A stretch of 64,000 bases of DNA from Asterella californica (taxonomy: Eukaryota; Streptophyta; Marchantiopsida; Marchantiales; Aytoniaceae), in contig JAYKYS010000007.1 of assembly GCA_036924285.1 (NCBI GenBank), forward strand, positions 30,930,001-30,994,000. Reading direction: 5' to 3'. Positions 22,080 through 31,561 of the stretch are shown here, one piece after another (position 1 is the stretch's first letter; every line of letters begins with the position of its first letter). The position numbers and the translations under genes were made by a program. The notes under the pieces are model-generated. The model ran no database searches. It worked only from the letters and a program-made list of their open reading frames with translations, and had not been told where the DNA came from.

Positions 22080-23851
22080 TTCCGTCCACTCTCGAGATTC
22101 CTTGGTTTATCCGAACGCAAAGAGGTGTTGCAAAAAGTCGAGCTTATTTTAGAAATATAGACGCTTGTCAGTTCACAAGATGATTCAGTACATTCCTTAG
22201 CATCAACTGAAGATACCGATTCAACTGATTATTCAAGTTCTTGTGATGAGGTATTCGGTTTATATTTAGTATTACAAAGTGCGAGATATTTAGATCGTTA
22301 TTACTATGTTTCCAAAAAGCAAAGATTTTGTAGACATTTTTTCTCTAAACTACCAGAAGCTTCGTTCTGCTAACTTACTCATATGGATAAATATTATTTT
22401 CAAGCATTACTTTCTCTTGTACAATATCATCCTCTATTCATGAATAAGTCTACATTTTATCACGCTCTGATGAGATTACATCTTACAGTGGCACTCGATC
22501 CGTTAGATCGTAACGACAATGGAGCTTGTTTGGATAAATCTCTTTTTTTAAGAGGAATTGATCATGAGAGTACGGTGAACTATCCCAAGATGCCATCATC
22601 CGAATGTCTGCCACGAGCTAAGTTCTTACCTGTCTCTTCTCTTTTGTTTTGACAAATATTCTAATGTAGATGTTGTATTGCATATCCATTGTAATAGAAG
22701 ACCTATTTGACGAGTCCCTGATGAGATTTTATCTTCGTGCAACTTTCCACTTCCTGTTGCCTTCCCTAGTTCATCTCTGAACTCATTCTTCGTGATACTA
22801 ATCGATCCCCCACCCACGATCCACAAGATCTAGAAGGACCACTAGACGTGGAGTCGTCTAACATTGACTATGACTAGGCAGTGCTGTTTATCGATTGTAC
22901 TACTAATCCATTTGACAATGAAAGATTACTTATATCTCTATCGGTCCGTCCTCCTCTCCCCACTCTATAGGAGTTATCTATTTTGTGCCCCTCAGCTGGT
23001 CAGACAGACGTTTGGAATTGAAGCATGTTTATCTCTTCGTGGATTTAACATTATCAGCTCATCCTCTCGACTTTTTGTTAGAGGGTGATTTCTTGAAAGT
23101 AAGACGTATTTTCTCTCGATTATATTCCTTTCTAGTTTGCTGTTTATCTGATCCTTATCTCTACTTAGGTACTATCGATGACGGTCTGTGGTTAGTGCTT
23201 GAAGATAGAACGCAACCAATGTTTTCGTATCTAAAATGCTTTTTTTCTCCATCCACAGAGCTTATGAAACCTACAATGCACTCTTTTTACAGACTTTGCA
23301 CACTCCTTTGTATTTGTCGGGTCTTGCTCCCCACCTTACGTTTCTTGTGTCCACATTTTCTCGATCTCAAACATCTTGATGTTTTGAAGAGAGAGACAAG
23401 AGCAAAGACGAGGAAGACCTCGTCTGCTCAAAATAAACTTGAAGTTTCTGTCACGATATGTCAAACAGACAATGATATAGATTTGTCTATTTTTATCTTA
23501 TTTCATGATTTCTTCATGTGGAGAGAGGAGGTGCACTCTTCCACCTCCACTTCCAAGGTGTCTTTTGTATCGAAGTCAAATCCACACTGGAAATAAAAAA
23601 CTGCCTCACTTCTGTCATAGACTAGCAGAAAGATCGACAGATAGAGAGAGAAATCTGCGTCAAGATATTTACTAACAAGGGCTTGCATACATATGTTGGA
23701 ATGATAGGCTACTGCTTCAAAGACGCTGGAGAGGACCATCATCAGTCACACATGAAGAAAATGACTCAGCCGATTCCTTGTACACCTTGCTTGGAGTCTC
23801 TAACACTAAGAACCGTGTAGAGTTGACATATGCTAATATACTTCCACACGC
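22080..23851 (+). pseudogene. 5' part of a Replitron-like HUH endonuclease gene, interrupted
   Basis: HUH endonucleases nick one DNA strand and bind its 5' end through a tyrosine during rolling-circle-like transposition. Upstream frames are coding-like but unplaced: 22080-22652 has only two stops and an acidic Ser-rich part (STEDTDSTDYSSSC), and 22985-23596 ends in VTICQTDNDIDLSIFILFHD. The frame then shifts to ERGGALFHLHFQGVF, with HLH at 23542-23550 (the HUH motif). In the same frame 56 codons on, and after one TAG, comes GMIGYCFKD at 23701-23724 (Tyr 23710-23712, the YxxK motif). One more shift leads into LLGVSNTKNRVELTYANILP, which stops at the Gypsy insertion. The C-terminal half resumes at 33694. 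No helicase Walker motif is seen, so a Helitron or virus-type Rep is less likely. The Replitron name is from my knowledge of the family pattern, not from a search. Confidence 0.6.
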
Positions 23852-25257
23852 TGTCGAGTTGAGAGTTTTCCTGGGAAGGGCGAACCTTCTAGCTGTGATA
23901 CGATCGTGAAGAGGAAGGCGAAAACAACACACGAAATGCGGATCGCAAGAAACCACACCACCACGTTCTCGATCTGGTCAAGATAAAACACACGACGTGC
24001 AAGTAGATCTTCAACTCCAGGTCATTCAGATTGCAAATCTCACGTTCAGTAACTCAGAATATCAGAAAACTGCTCCTGTGAAGCACCAGCGCGTTCACCT
24101 AGAAGCTTCCCGTTTTCTATTCAGAAAGATACACGTACAAGTTCTTGGTCTCCTCTCTACTCGATTCTGCTCTCTACTTTCAATCCCTCGATATCAAAAC
24201 TCTGATAAGACAGAAGTTCTCTTCGGACGCAACCTCTGTGTAAATCTTCTCCTCAGCTCTACTGTTTCTCTCTACTCGATAGCTCTCGCACGGTAAGCTC
24301 TACACTGCTCGATGATCGACAATCTCGATAATGCGATAATTTTCGACAATGGCTTGAGAATTCTCTCCCTCCGGAGTACACCCCTCTGGGTTTTCCTCCA
24401 CCCTACATAACCTTCAGTGTCACCTGGCAGATGTAAAAAGAAACCCTAAACAGATGGCAGCAGAAAATTAAATCACTGGTAAAATATCTACACGTAAGAA
24501 GACTATTTCACTAAGCTTCACAGATTCATCTCACCTTCAACCCGAAGGTGAGAGGTCCATTTCGAAACCCGGTGGTAATCTCCCTCTAGCATCCACACTA
24601 GGTGACTGCACTAGTGCAGGGGTAGACGGAGGCGTCCCGCATTCACGGTACGTTTAAGGGACATCTAGTGTCCCGCCCCTAGGCAACTTGGTGCCTCTCA
24701 TATTCCCCCGAAGGGGCCAGCCTACTCCAAGCCGGTTGTGAGTCTGAAGGGATTTGATCCGGAGACCTCCTCCCTTCAAGTTTCTCAGCTACACCACGGA
24801 AGCTGATCTCACAACTGGTTTTGAAGACCAGTTTCTAAGCTAATATGCTAGAAAGCTGCGGTATTTCGTCTTTCCTTTGCTAACACGAAGTGCCATAACT
24901 TTCTCTATACATGCTCTTTTTGTACATTTTGAATTTTAATCAAATACTACATACTACAATCTACATGAGAAAAATCTAAAAAGTATTTTTCGAACTCACT
25001 CAGATTTATGGTAAATTTCCCGGTATCAGAAATCTTGTAGAAGAACTCCAAGTAACTTTTCGCCTGCAACTCCGTTTGCAACTTTTGAACATACCACGGT
25101 GATCAGCGCGACGAGACCTACGCCGTGGTGTTTTCAGATTTTCGAATGCTCACTTCCTCCAGAATCGACTTCTCTGAGATTTTAACTTCGCTCAGAGAGA
25201 CTAACTTCTAACTGAGAGGTGAATTATTCACTACGTGGAATAATTCACATCACGACA
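23852..25257 (-). repeat. 3' LTR of Gypsy element 1 (1406 bp)
   Basis: It begins TGTCGAGTTGAGAG and ends ATCACGACA. Compared with the other LTR it lacks 722 bp at 24531/24537, where a 5-bp filler (CACCT) stands in place of 727 bp present at 32242-32968. The filler creates the small inverted repeat CACCTTC..GAAGGTG. Confidence 0.93.
24732..24818. other. Predicted three-way-junction RNA structure in the LTR
   Basis: An outer stem pairs CCGGTTGTGAG (24732-24742) with CTCACAACTGG (24808-24818), with one mismatch. Inside are two hairpins: TGAAGGGA (24745-24752) with TCCCTTCA (24771-24778), and TCAGCT (24785-24790) with AGCTGA (24801-24806). On the element's sense strand the larger loop holds GGATCAAATCC, close to a Pol III B box. 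The identical structure lies at 33164-33250 in the other LTR. The function is unknown. Confidence 0.5.
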
Positions 25258-25270
25258 TCCACCCCCTCCA
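25258..25270 (-). other. Polypurine tract of Gypsy element 1
   Basis: On the element strand GGAGGGGGTGGA immediately precedes the terminal TGTCG of the 3' LTR. The same GAGGGGGTGGA-TGTCG junction is present in element 2, which supports both boundaries. Confidence 0.85.
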
Positions 25271-25315
25271 AACCTGCACATCCTCTGGCATGTGCCAACC
25301 TCTTCATCCTTCTGT

Positions 25316-25873
25316 CTACTCTTCATCATCATTACTCTCGTCCGCCTCAACCTCTTCAGTAGCCGAGGCGTCTTCATCTCTCGTCATCCTCTGCTCAGAC
25401 TCCAGAAAGTTGAACAAATCTACTGATCCTCCACGTTGTTTGAACAACTTCACTCGTTTGCCAGCCACAGATAGTTTCAAAGGAGTACCATCCAACTCAC
25501 GTAAACTATAAGTGGCATTCTCATAAACATCTAACACAACATAAGGCCCGAACCATCTTCGCGAGAACTTACGAAGTGTAGAATGCTGGTTCTCCAGCGT
25601 GCTATCATACACCAGAACCCAATCACCAACACGTATTGGCTTTGGTCGTAGTCGGTGAGTCTTGTCGAAACGCTCCTTGTTTCTAACTCGAGCCACCTTC
25701 AGCTTCTCTTGCGCCTCAGCAAGATCCTCCTCCCTTCGCTCCAACTGCCTAGTTCGTAAAGCAAGGAGTGCAGTATGATCTATATCATCTTCCCACGGTA
25801 GAGTAGCCCACGTAGGAAAGTCCTCCTCAGCAGGCATGATCGGCTTCTGCCCCAACATAAGCTCAACTGGCAT
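25316..25873 (-). pseudogene. Gypsy element 1 integrase C-terminal region (GPY/F module)
   Basis: This is the last part of the polyprotein, where integrase contacts DNA and chromatin. After PVELMLGQKP it contains a basic segment (RNKERFDKTHRLRPKP) and then FSRRWFGPYVVLDVYENATY, the GPY/F module seen in many Gypsy integrases. The tail is acidic (DEDASATEEVEADESNDDEE). No chromodomain follows, so targeting by histone-mark reading is not indicated. The frame is separated from the catalytic core by a TGA that lies where element 2 has a Trp codon (before PRLLPF), consistent with a G-to-A change. Confidence 0.85.
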
Positions 25874-25936
25874 ATACCCAGTCGTGGTACAGTGTGTAGT
25901 CCTATCAGCCCATAAAGCAAATGGAAGTAGTCTCGG

Positions 25937-26251
25937 TCACTCTCTAGGCCTACCATCACATGCTTTTACTAAAGCGTGAACAATAGAAGGATGTCCTCGT
26001 TCACTCTTACCAATCCCTTCTGGATTCATGGCAGTAGTAAGACGAAGCTTTACTCCATAGCGAGCAAAGAACTCCTTCGCTTCTGCACCTCTCAACTCGC
26101 CCCTATCTGCTCGTAGTCTTCCAACAGATCCATAACGACAGATAATATCTTCCAGCACGAATCTACATATGTTCTCTGTAGTCTTCGTTCGCAGTGCTCG
26201 TCCCTCCACGTAGTTGGAGAGATCTTCTCGAGCTAACACCAAGTAGCGCAT
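25937..26251 (-). pseudogene. Gypsy element 1 integrase catalytic core
   Basis: The fragment begins MRYLVLAREDLSNYVEGRAL and includes the second catalytic Asp in LRADRGEL and the catalytic Glu in NPEGIGKSE, the counterpart of NPQTDGQTE in most Gypsy integrases. The first Asp lies upstream in WVLDLVMMPPG, separated by a TGA stop. The D-to-E spacing is one residue shorter than in typical plant Gypsy integrases by my count. With stops on both sides no intact enzyme can be made from this copy. The form of these motifs is closer to elements I know from basidiomycete fungi than to angiosperm chromoviruses. Confidence 0.85.
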
Positions 26252-26254
26252 CCC

Positions 26255-27499
26255 TCACAGTCCCGGCGGCATCATCACAAGATCAAGGACCCACGAAAAA
26301 TGAATACTAGATGGGTAGGTAGGTACAAGTCCATCTCTGTAACGGACTTTAGAGTAGAACTGGCAGTGCAGACACGACCCAACAAAATCCACTACGTCTT
26401 GATACAAACCCTTCCACCAGTATCGCTCCTTCATCTTCGTGTATGTAGCCCAAACTCCACGGTGTCCAGCCCACAAGGTGTCATGAAACTCCTTCAGCAG
26501 ATTCAGCTTCGTCGGTTGATCATCCACTACTCTAGTCAACATCCCATCTCTTCTCTTCGGACGTTTCCACAGATAACCTTCACGTAGAAGGTAACCGTAC
26601 GCTTTTCTTCTGATCTCCTTGAACTCTGCATCACTCCATCCTTCTCTTCTGCATAATAAACTCAGATAATAGCCGATATCGCGGAACTTTTCCGTGTAGA
26701 ACTCCTCGTAGAACGGCAGTGGTTCCAAGTCTAAAGTCTGCTGACCAACTTGGTACCAAGCGTCTCTCTTCTCTTCATCTTCGACTTCAGTAATCATCTC
26801 TTCTTCATCTGTATAACAAGCTCTAGATAACATGTCTGCAACAGGGTTATCCTTTCCTGCTATATGCTTCAGCTCAGGGTTCATACTCCGGATATAAGCA
26901 ATCCATCGTAGCATTGCTATGTCTGGACTATTACAGTTTGCTATCATACCTAGCAAAGGCAAACAGTCTGTTTCTAGTATCACACGTGCACCTATCAAGA
27001 ACTCTCGATCTACCTTCATAGCAGTAACAGCTCCCCACAACTCACGCTTCACTTGAGGATAGTTACGTTGCCTATCTGTTAAGATCCGAGCTCCAAACCT
27101 AGAAACAAACCGCACGCCTTCTGCATCTTCTTGACCGATTGCCCATCCAATCGCCTTTGGACTCGTGTCAACAGTCAATATGATAGGTCTTCCGCTCTCA
27201 TAGCTAAGTCTCCTTAGTACAGGTGGAGACTTCAGAATCTCTTTCAGCTGCTCCATCGTCTCGTGATGTTCTTGCCGCCAAGTAAACCTCTTCCCTTTTC
27301 TCAGAAGTGCATACAAAGGCTCGGCAATATGTGCATAATGAGGAATACTCATACGAAAGAACACACAAGCTCCTAAGAATCGTCGAACCTCAGTGATGTT
27401 GGTACAGTCTGCTATCCTTGCTATAGCATCTACCTTCTCTGGGTTCGGCCGTCTTCCAAAAGTACCGCATAAGTGACCAACCACCACAATTTCTGACAT
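26255..27499 (-). pseudogene. Gypsy element 1 RT connection, RNase H and integrase zinc domain
   Basis: This open frame of 414 codons starts in the RT thumb/connection (VVVGHLCGTFGRRPNPEKVD, RRFLGACVFFR). RNase H follows with acidic residues in ILTVDTSPKAIGWAIG, KRELWGAV and LETDCLPLLGM, then HIAGKDNPVADMLSR near residues 220-235. An acidic linker leads to the integrase HHCC zinc domain (EFHDTLWAGHRG, then SCLHCQ) and the start of the catalytic core (WVLDLVMMPPGL), where a TGA ends it. The frame is long and well preserved, so the element decayed only recently. A frameshift at about 27500 separates it from the RT palm. Confidence 0.9.
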
Positions 27500-27648
27500 T
27501 CAAAAACGAGATTTGGTACCTGACAGAGTGAGGTGTACCTCTTCCAAGCGCATCAGAATCTTCTCCACATCTCCGATGTGATCTGCAACGAACTTTCTAC
27601 AACCATCAGCAGTCATAGTTTCGTCCTTGTCTTCCACCGGACAGCCTT

Positions 27649-28263
27649 TCATGGGTATATCATCAAGAAATGGGATAGTAACTCAGGTACAAACTCTCGT
27701 AACACTTTATGCATCGCGTTTTGCATATGGGCTACTGAGTTGGTTGCGCCCTGAGGAAGAGTACACATCCGCATCAACCCCAAAGGTGTACGCATGGTAG
27801 TCAAGTCTCTACTCTCCAAAGCAAGCTGAAACTGATCATAACCTGAAAACAGATCTCCAATAGAATAGATAGATCTTCCAGCAAATGCTTCGGCTACTTC
27901 ATCAACCACAGGTCCTGTTCCAACATTTCGAATCGTGATGTTGTTAGCAGGCTGTAAGTCTTGGATGAAGCGTAAAGCTCCTGTCTTCTTAGGTACTGTG
28001 AACCATCGGCTAGAGTACGGAGCCATAGATGGTTCAAGAATACCCATCCGCATCCTCTCCTTCAGTAACTCGATAACCTTCGGTAGCAAGGCACGAGGGA
28101 CTGGAATCGGCTTCAAGTCCCAAGGTACGTGAGGAACAGTGAAGATAACCATCGGAGCTATCACACTAGGATCCACACAACCAATCTCTCCAGCTGAGAA
28201 AGAAAATGCCTTACCATGGCTAACTATCATCTGCTCAAAAGCTCGTTTCTCCACTTTAGTCAA
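27649..28263 (-). pseudogene. Gypsy element 1 reverse transcriptase, N-terminal and palm
   Basis: The frame carries the RT fingers and palm: VIELLKERMRMGILEPSMAP, SSRWFTVPKKTGALRFIQDL, IGDLFSGYDQFQL and MCTLPQGATNSVAHM. The catalytic box lies just past a frameshift at about 27680, where the neighbouring frame reads IPFLDDIPMKGC; the active-site box is thus F-L-D-D rather than the common YxDD. The shifted frame continues to about 27500 through GCRKFVADHI and EEVHLTLSG. Upstream, an in-frame TAG separates it from the preceding 206-codon frame. The frame structure matches the RT of element 2. Confidence 0.9.
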
Positions 28264-28281
28264 GAAGCCACCCCCTCCTAT

Positions 28282-28902
28282 CTAGAGCTGCTCGAGTGTC
28301 TCTTGAGTAAACTCGTATCCTATCTGTTTAGGATCTCTCAGTACAGGCTCAGTGGCCGCTAACTCCATCTGCTGCTGTGAATCAACAGATAACTGAGTCG
28401 CCACTGGTTTCACCTTCTTCGCTACAGTTTTGTATTTGGTGTGAACCTCTGCTTCTTCACGAGAGCCACACCAACAGATTGCATCCTTCCATCCACTCTC
28501 CAGTCTCGGATGAGGACGAGATTGCAAGCACGAGGCAACCTCCTCATAGACTTTACGAGAGTGGATAGGGATCACCACCCTTCCTCCCATCTGCTCCATC
28601 AACCTATCTACATCATCCAGCCAACGAACAAAAGACTGTACACCTACAAACTCCTCGTAAACACCAGAAATCATCTCACCTTCCTTCAGAACTCCTGTAC
28701 AGTGCAGATTTGCTGCACACCTCTCCATCAGCCTCCTACTCTTCTCAGTCAAATCCTCTACTCGCGTGAACTCACTCCAATCATCAGAACTGAAAGTCAT
28801 TAAACCTGATTTCCAACTATGTACAGTGTAGCTATTTTCAGAATCTTGAGCAACCTCTTCATCAGTCTGCTGTGACCCCACAAGCTGCTCAAGCGGGATC
28901 AT
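28282..28902 (-). pseudogene. Gypsy element 1 linker between protease and RT
   Basis: This 206-codon frame lies between the protease-containing frame and RT, in the same frame as RT but separated by one TAG. No catalytic motif is visible. It has a counterpart in element 2 (55458-55903), with shared words such as TKYKSVAKKVKPVA there and TKYKTVAKKVKPVA here, so it is a genuine conserved part of the polyprotein rather than chance. Its role is unknown; it may be a spacer or a tether domain. Confidence 0.75.
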
Positions 28903-28937
28903 AGTAGTAGCAGATCCATCACTCTTGGTATCCCGTC

Positions 28938-31490
28938 CTACAAGAGTGGTTTCAGAAAACCCTTGCTCCTACAGATAGGAGAATCTCTCAAAGTCTGTCT
29001 ATTTCGTTCGTGGTTCGTACGAACGGTCAAAAACTGAATAGAACGCTTATCATCCGGACTACGGATCCTAGCATAGTGAGATCCATCATCCATCACCTTC
29101 GTCTCCATTCTAACTGCGGTGATATAAGGCTGACGAGGAATCACAGGATAAGAAGCAGAAGACTGCACGAAGAAGTGCTGATCTACCTCCACATCACCCA
29201 ACTTCACTCTCACGTTAGGACAAGCGCCGTATAACTCACCCTTCTGGTTGTTTGCAGCTCGTAGCACCCAATCATGGTTCAGTTCGATAGGCCACTGTCC
29301 TCTCTCGTACACCTCCCGTGACATGATGTTGATCTCTGAACCGTGATCAACTAACGCAGCAACAGGTTCAAGACTTCCGAGACGAACTCGTGTAGCCGTC
29401 GTAGCACGAGCCCAGTGTCTCTTCCTGAAGTCACTATTAGTAGCTGGACTCTCATCGCCAGCTTCATCATCATCGAATTCAGCAGTATTGGTACCAGCAA
29501 CCAACGCTTCTTGTTGGTACTTTGTATCATCAGCCTCCTGAAAGTGCACCTTCCCGAATTCTGCATCATTAACAGAAGCTCCTACCACATCAATCATCTG
29601 ACTCTCTACCTGCTCAGACATCACTTGTCTCTTGCGCTTGATGATGTCGATGATCAGCTCGTGAAACTCCCTCTTCGCAATACCAAGAACCTCCCGAAGA
29701 GAAAACTCGATTCGTGCGTCAAGTATTCTCTGCTCCAGGATGCTCTTGAGATCAGTTGAAGTTTCGATATCAGCTGCCAACTTGTAAGCCAATCCCTTCC
29801 CCTTCTCTTGGGCAGTAAACCGTTTCTCAGCAGTCGTTGGCTCGTGCTGGGATCTCTGCACATCCTCCATCGGACCTGGTGCAGATGGAGGAGCTGCAGA
29901 AGTAGATGGGACGTCTTCTGGAGGGGCTGCTCGCCTCCTTGTGACTCTCCGTCTATCTCCAGTCTCTTCTGGAACTCCAGTATCAAGTTCAGAGGCTTCT
30001 CGCCGCCTCTTCTCCTCCACAGAAGCATCCTGCCAGTGAACGTGTCTATCCACGTCCAAGAATGCTTTGATAGATGCAGCATCAACAGGATCTCCCCACC
30101 CTGTGACCCTACGGATAGTTTCTGCTCCTCTCTTCAGCACTTCAGAAGGAACTTGGACAGGTTTCTTCTCAGCAGTCCTATCTAGCAACGTAGGACTAGA
30201 AGAAACTTCAATGTGACCGGCATATACATCAGGATTTACCGGTGGTGCCATCAATGCATGTATAGTTGCAGCAGCTGTAATCTGAGGTAGACTCCTCATG
30301 CCTCCTCGTCCAAACTGCGTGCTTAACGGCTCTCCAGTAGAAGAAAGGTGTAGCATATCGTTCTGATAGCGAACCACACCATCTCGCAGAGCAGCCGTGA
30401 GCTCTTGACAGTCCCCTCGGAAATGATCTTGACTGTTACACCAGATACATCTACGAACAGGAGCACCTCCTGGACGTGCAGCAGCAGGCGCCGGCGGCTG
30501 CTCTCTCTGCAATCCAGCTAGCTCCACCTTCAGTTCTCGCATCTGCCGAATCAGGTCTTCGATCTGGTTCTGCTGTCCATGGTTCTCTGCAGGTCTCTGA
30601 ACCGGTGCCCTTTGTGCAGGAACTGGCACAACTGGCATCAAAGGTACTGCAGCCGGGACAGCAGGTCTGAGAGCTGGAGCCGGGGGTTGCTGTGCTTGAG
30701 GAGTAGTGCGAGGTTGAGTGGTCACTTCAGCAAGCGGACGTCCTCCCACGGCCACTCTTCCTCGCCTCTGTCTTGTTAGTACAGCAACGGCGTCCTCGAC
30801 TCTTCCCCAATCCATAGTAACTCCTCCTTCAGCAGATCGATCAGCCAACATAAAGCATAACCGATCTGCCGTAGCATCATCGGTAGCTTGCAGGAAAAGT
30901 TCAGTTCTCCTAGCATCTAGAGTTATGCGCTCTAGAGTTGAGAGTTGCCGGTATCTCCGATCAAACTCTCTCAACATCTCATTCAGACTCATCATACGAC
31001 CAGGTTGCTGCTCAACCCAGTCTAGAAACGTTCTCCTAGTAACTCTTTCTGAATCTTCTTCGAGAAACTCCTCTCGAAGAGATCGTTCGAAACTCATCCA
31101 GACACCTAGATTTCTTCTCTGTACATCCCTAACTTGGTCCCGCAACTCAGGGATTACAGCTAACTCAAAACTGGTTATCATCTCTATATCCGTAACTCTA
31201 ACCAGCTCCATCTCTCCTCTGTATTCACGCAGATACCTAGAAATATCTCTACCTTCAAACCTTCCACATCTATTAACTACTGCTTGCAAAGCTTTGGTAG
31301 ATCTCAACTCACCCCCTCCAACGATCGGATGTTGTTGGACCAGGGCCGCAAGCGTCTTCAGGATCTCAGCTGTATCGAGACCAGATGCAGATGTCGCAGC
31401 AGTCGTAGGTGCAACAGCAGGTGCTGCAGCAAACGTAGATGCAGCAGCCGTAGAGGTAGCACCAGCAGCGCTTCCGCTCTTCCGATCCAT
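28938..31490 (-). CDS. Gypsy element 1 Gag and aspartic protease (850 codons)
   Basis: This is the longest open frame in the window. The N-terminus is Ala/Thr-rich. Residues about 60-250 form a helical capsid-like region (STKALQAVVNRCGRFEGRDI, EEDSERVTRRTFLDWVEQQP), followed by a Pro/Ala-rich linker. A CX2CX4HX4C knuckle, CIWCNSQDHFRGDC, sits near residue 350. A basic/acidic low-complexity region and a helical block (SLREVLGIAKREFHELIIDI) come next. The retropepsin-like active site is LVDHGSEINIMS near residue 735; His replaces the usual Thr or Ser of D-T/S-G. The ATG at 31490 lies 72 nt inside the 5' LTR boundary. The frame ends early relative to element 2 (after RSKGFLKPLL), so a frameshift separates it from the linker. 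Confidence 0.9.
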   Translation of the reverse strand: MDRKSGSAAGATSTAAASTFAAAPAVAPTTAATSASGLDTAEILKTLAALVQQHPIVGGGELRSTKALQAVVNRCGRFEGRDISRYLREYRGEMELVRVTDIEMITSFELAVIPELRDQVRDVQRRNLGVWMSFERSLREEFLEEDSERVTRRTFLDWVEQQPGRMMSLNEMLREFDRRYRQLSTLERITLDARRTELFLQATDDATADRLCFMLADRSAEGGVTMDWGRVEDAVAVLTRQRRGRVAVGGRPLAEVTTQPRTTPQAQQPPAPALRPAVPAAVPLMPVVPVPAQRAPVQRPAENHGQQNQIEDLIRQMRELKVELAGLQREQPPAPAAARPGGAPVRRCIWCNSQDHFRGDCQELTAALRDGVVRYQNDMLHLSSTGEPLSTQFGRGGMRSLPQITAAATIHALMAPPVNPDVYAGHIEVSSSPTLLDRTAEKKPVQVPSEVLKRGAETIRRVTGWGDPVDAASIKAFLDVDRHVHWQDASVEEKRRREASELDTGVPEETGDRRRVTRRRAAPPEDVPSTSAAPPSAPGPMEDVQRSQHEPTTAEKRFTAQEKGKGLAYKLAADIETSTDLKSILEQRILDARIEFSLREVLGIAKREFHELIIDIIKRKRQVMSEQVESQMIDVVGASVNDAEFGKVHFQEADDTKYQQEALVAGTNTAEFDDDEAGDESPATNSDFRKRHWARATTATRVRLGSLEPVAALVDHGSEINIMSREVYERGQWPIELNHDWVLRAANNQKGELYGACPNVRVKLGDVEVDQHFFVQSSASYPVIPRQPYITAVRMETKVMDDGSHYARIRSPDDKRSIQFLTVRTNHERNRQTLRDSPICRSKGFLKPLL

Positions 31491-31542
31491 CTTCTTCTTC
31501 GTCTTTGGAACTCAACTTCACGGTCAATCACCCCAAGAAGCC

Positions 31543-31559
31543 TCTCAGTGGAAGCACCA
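31543..31559 (-). other. Candidate primer-binding site of Gypsy element 1
   Basis: On the element strand TGGTGCTTCCACTGAGA starts two bases after the 5' LTR. TGG complements the CCA end of a tRNA, and the position is right. I cannot say which tRNA is complementary. Confidence 0.55.
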
Positions 31560-31561
31560 GA

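Noticed and set aside
24732..24818. Possible hammerhead ribozyme in the LTR
   Set aside because: There are three helices and a GAAAC joint, but the CUGANGA core strand is absent, so it was kept only as an unassigned three-way junction.
24732..24818. Possible tRNA gene
   Set aside because: The B-box-like word is present, but the T stem does not pair and no anticodon arm can be drawn.
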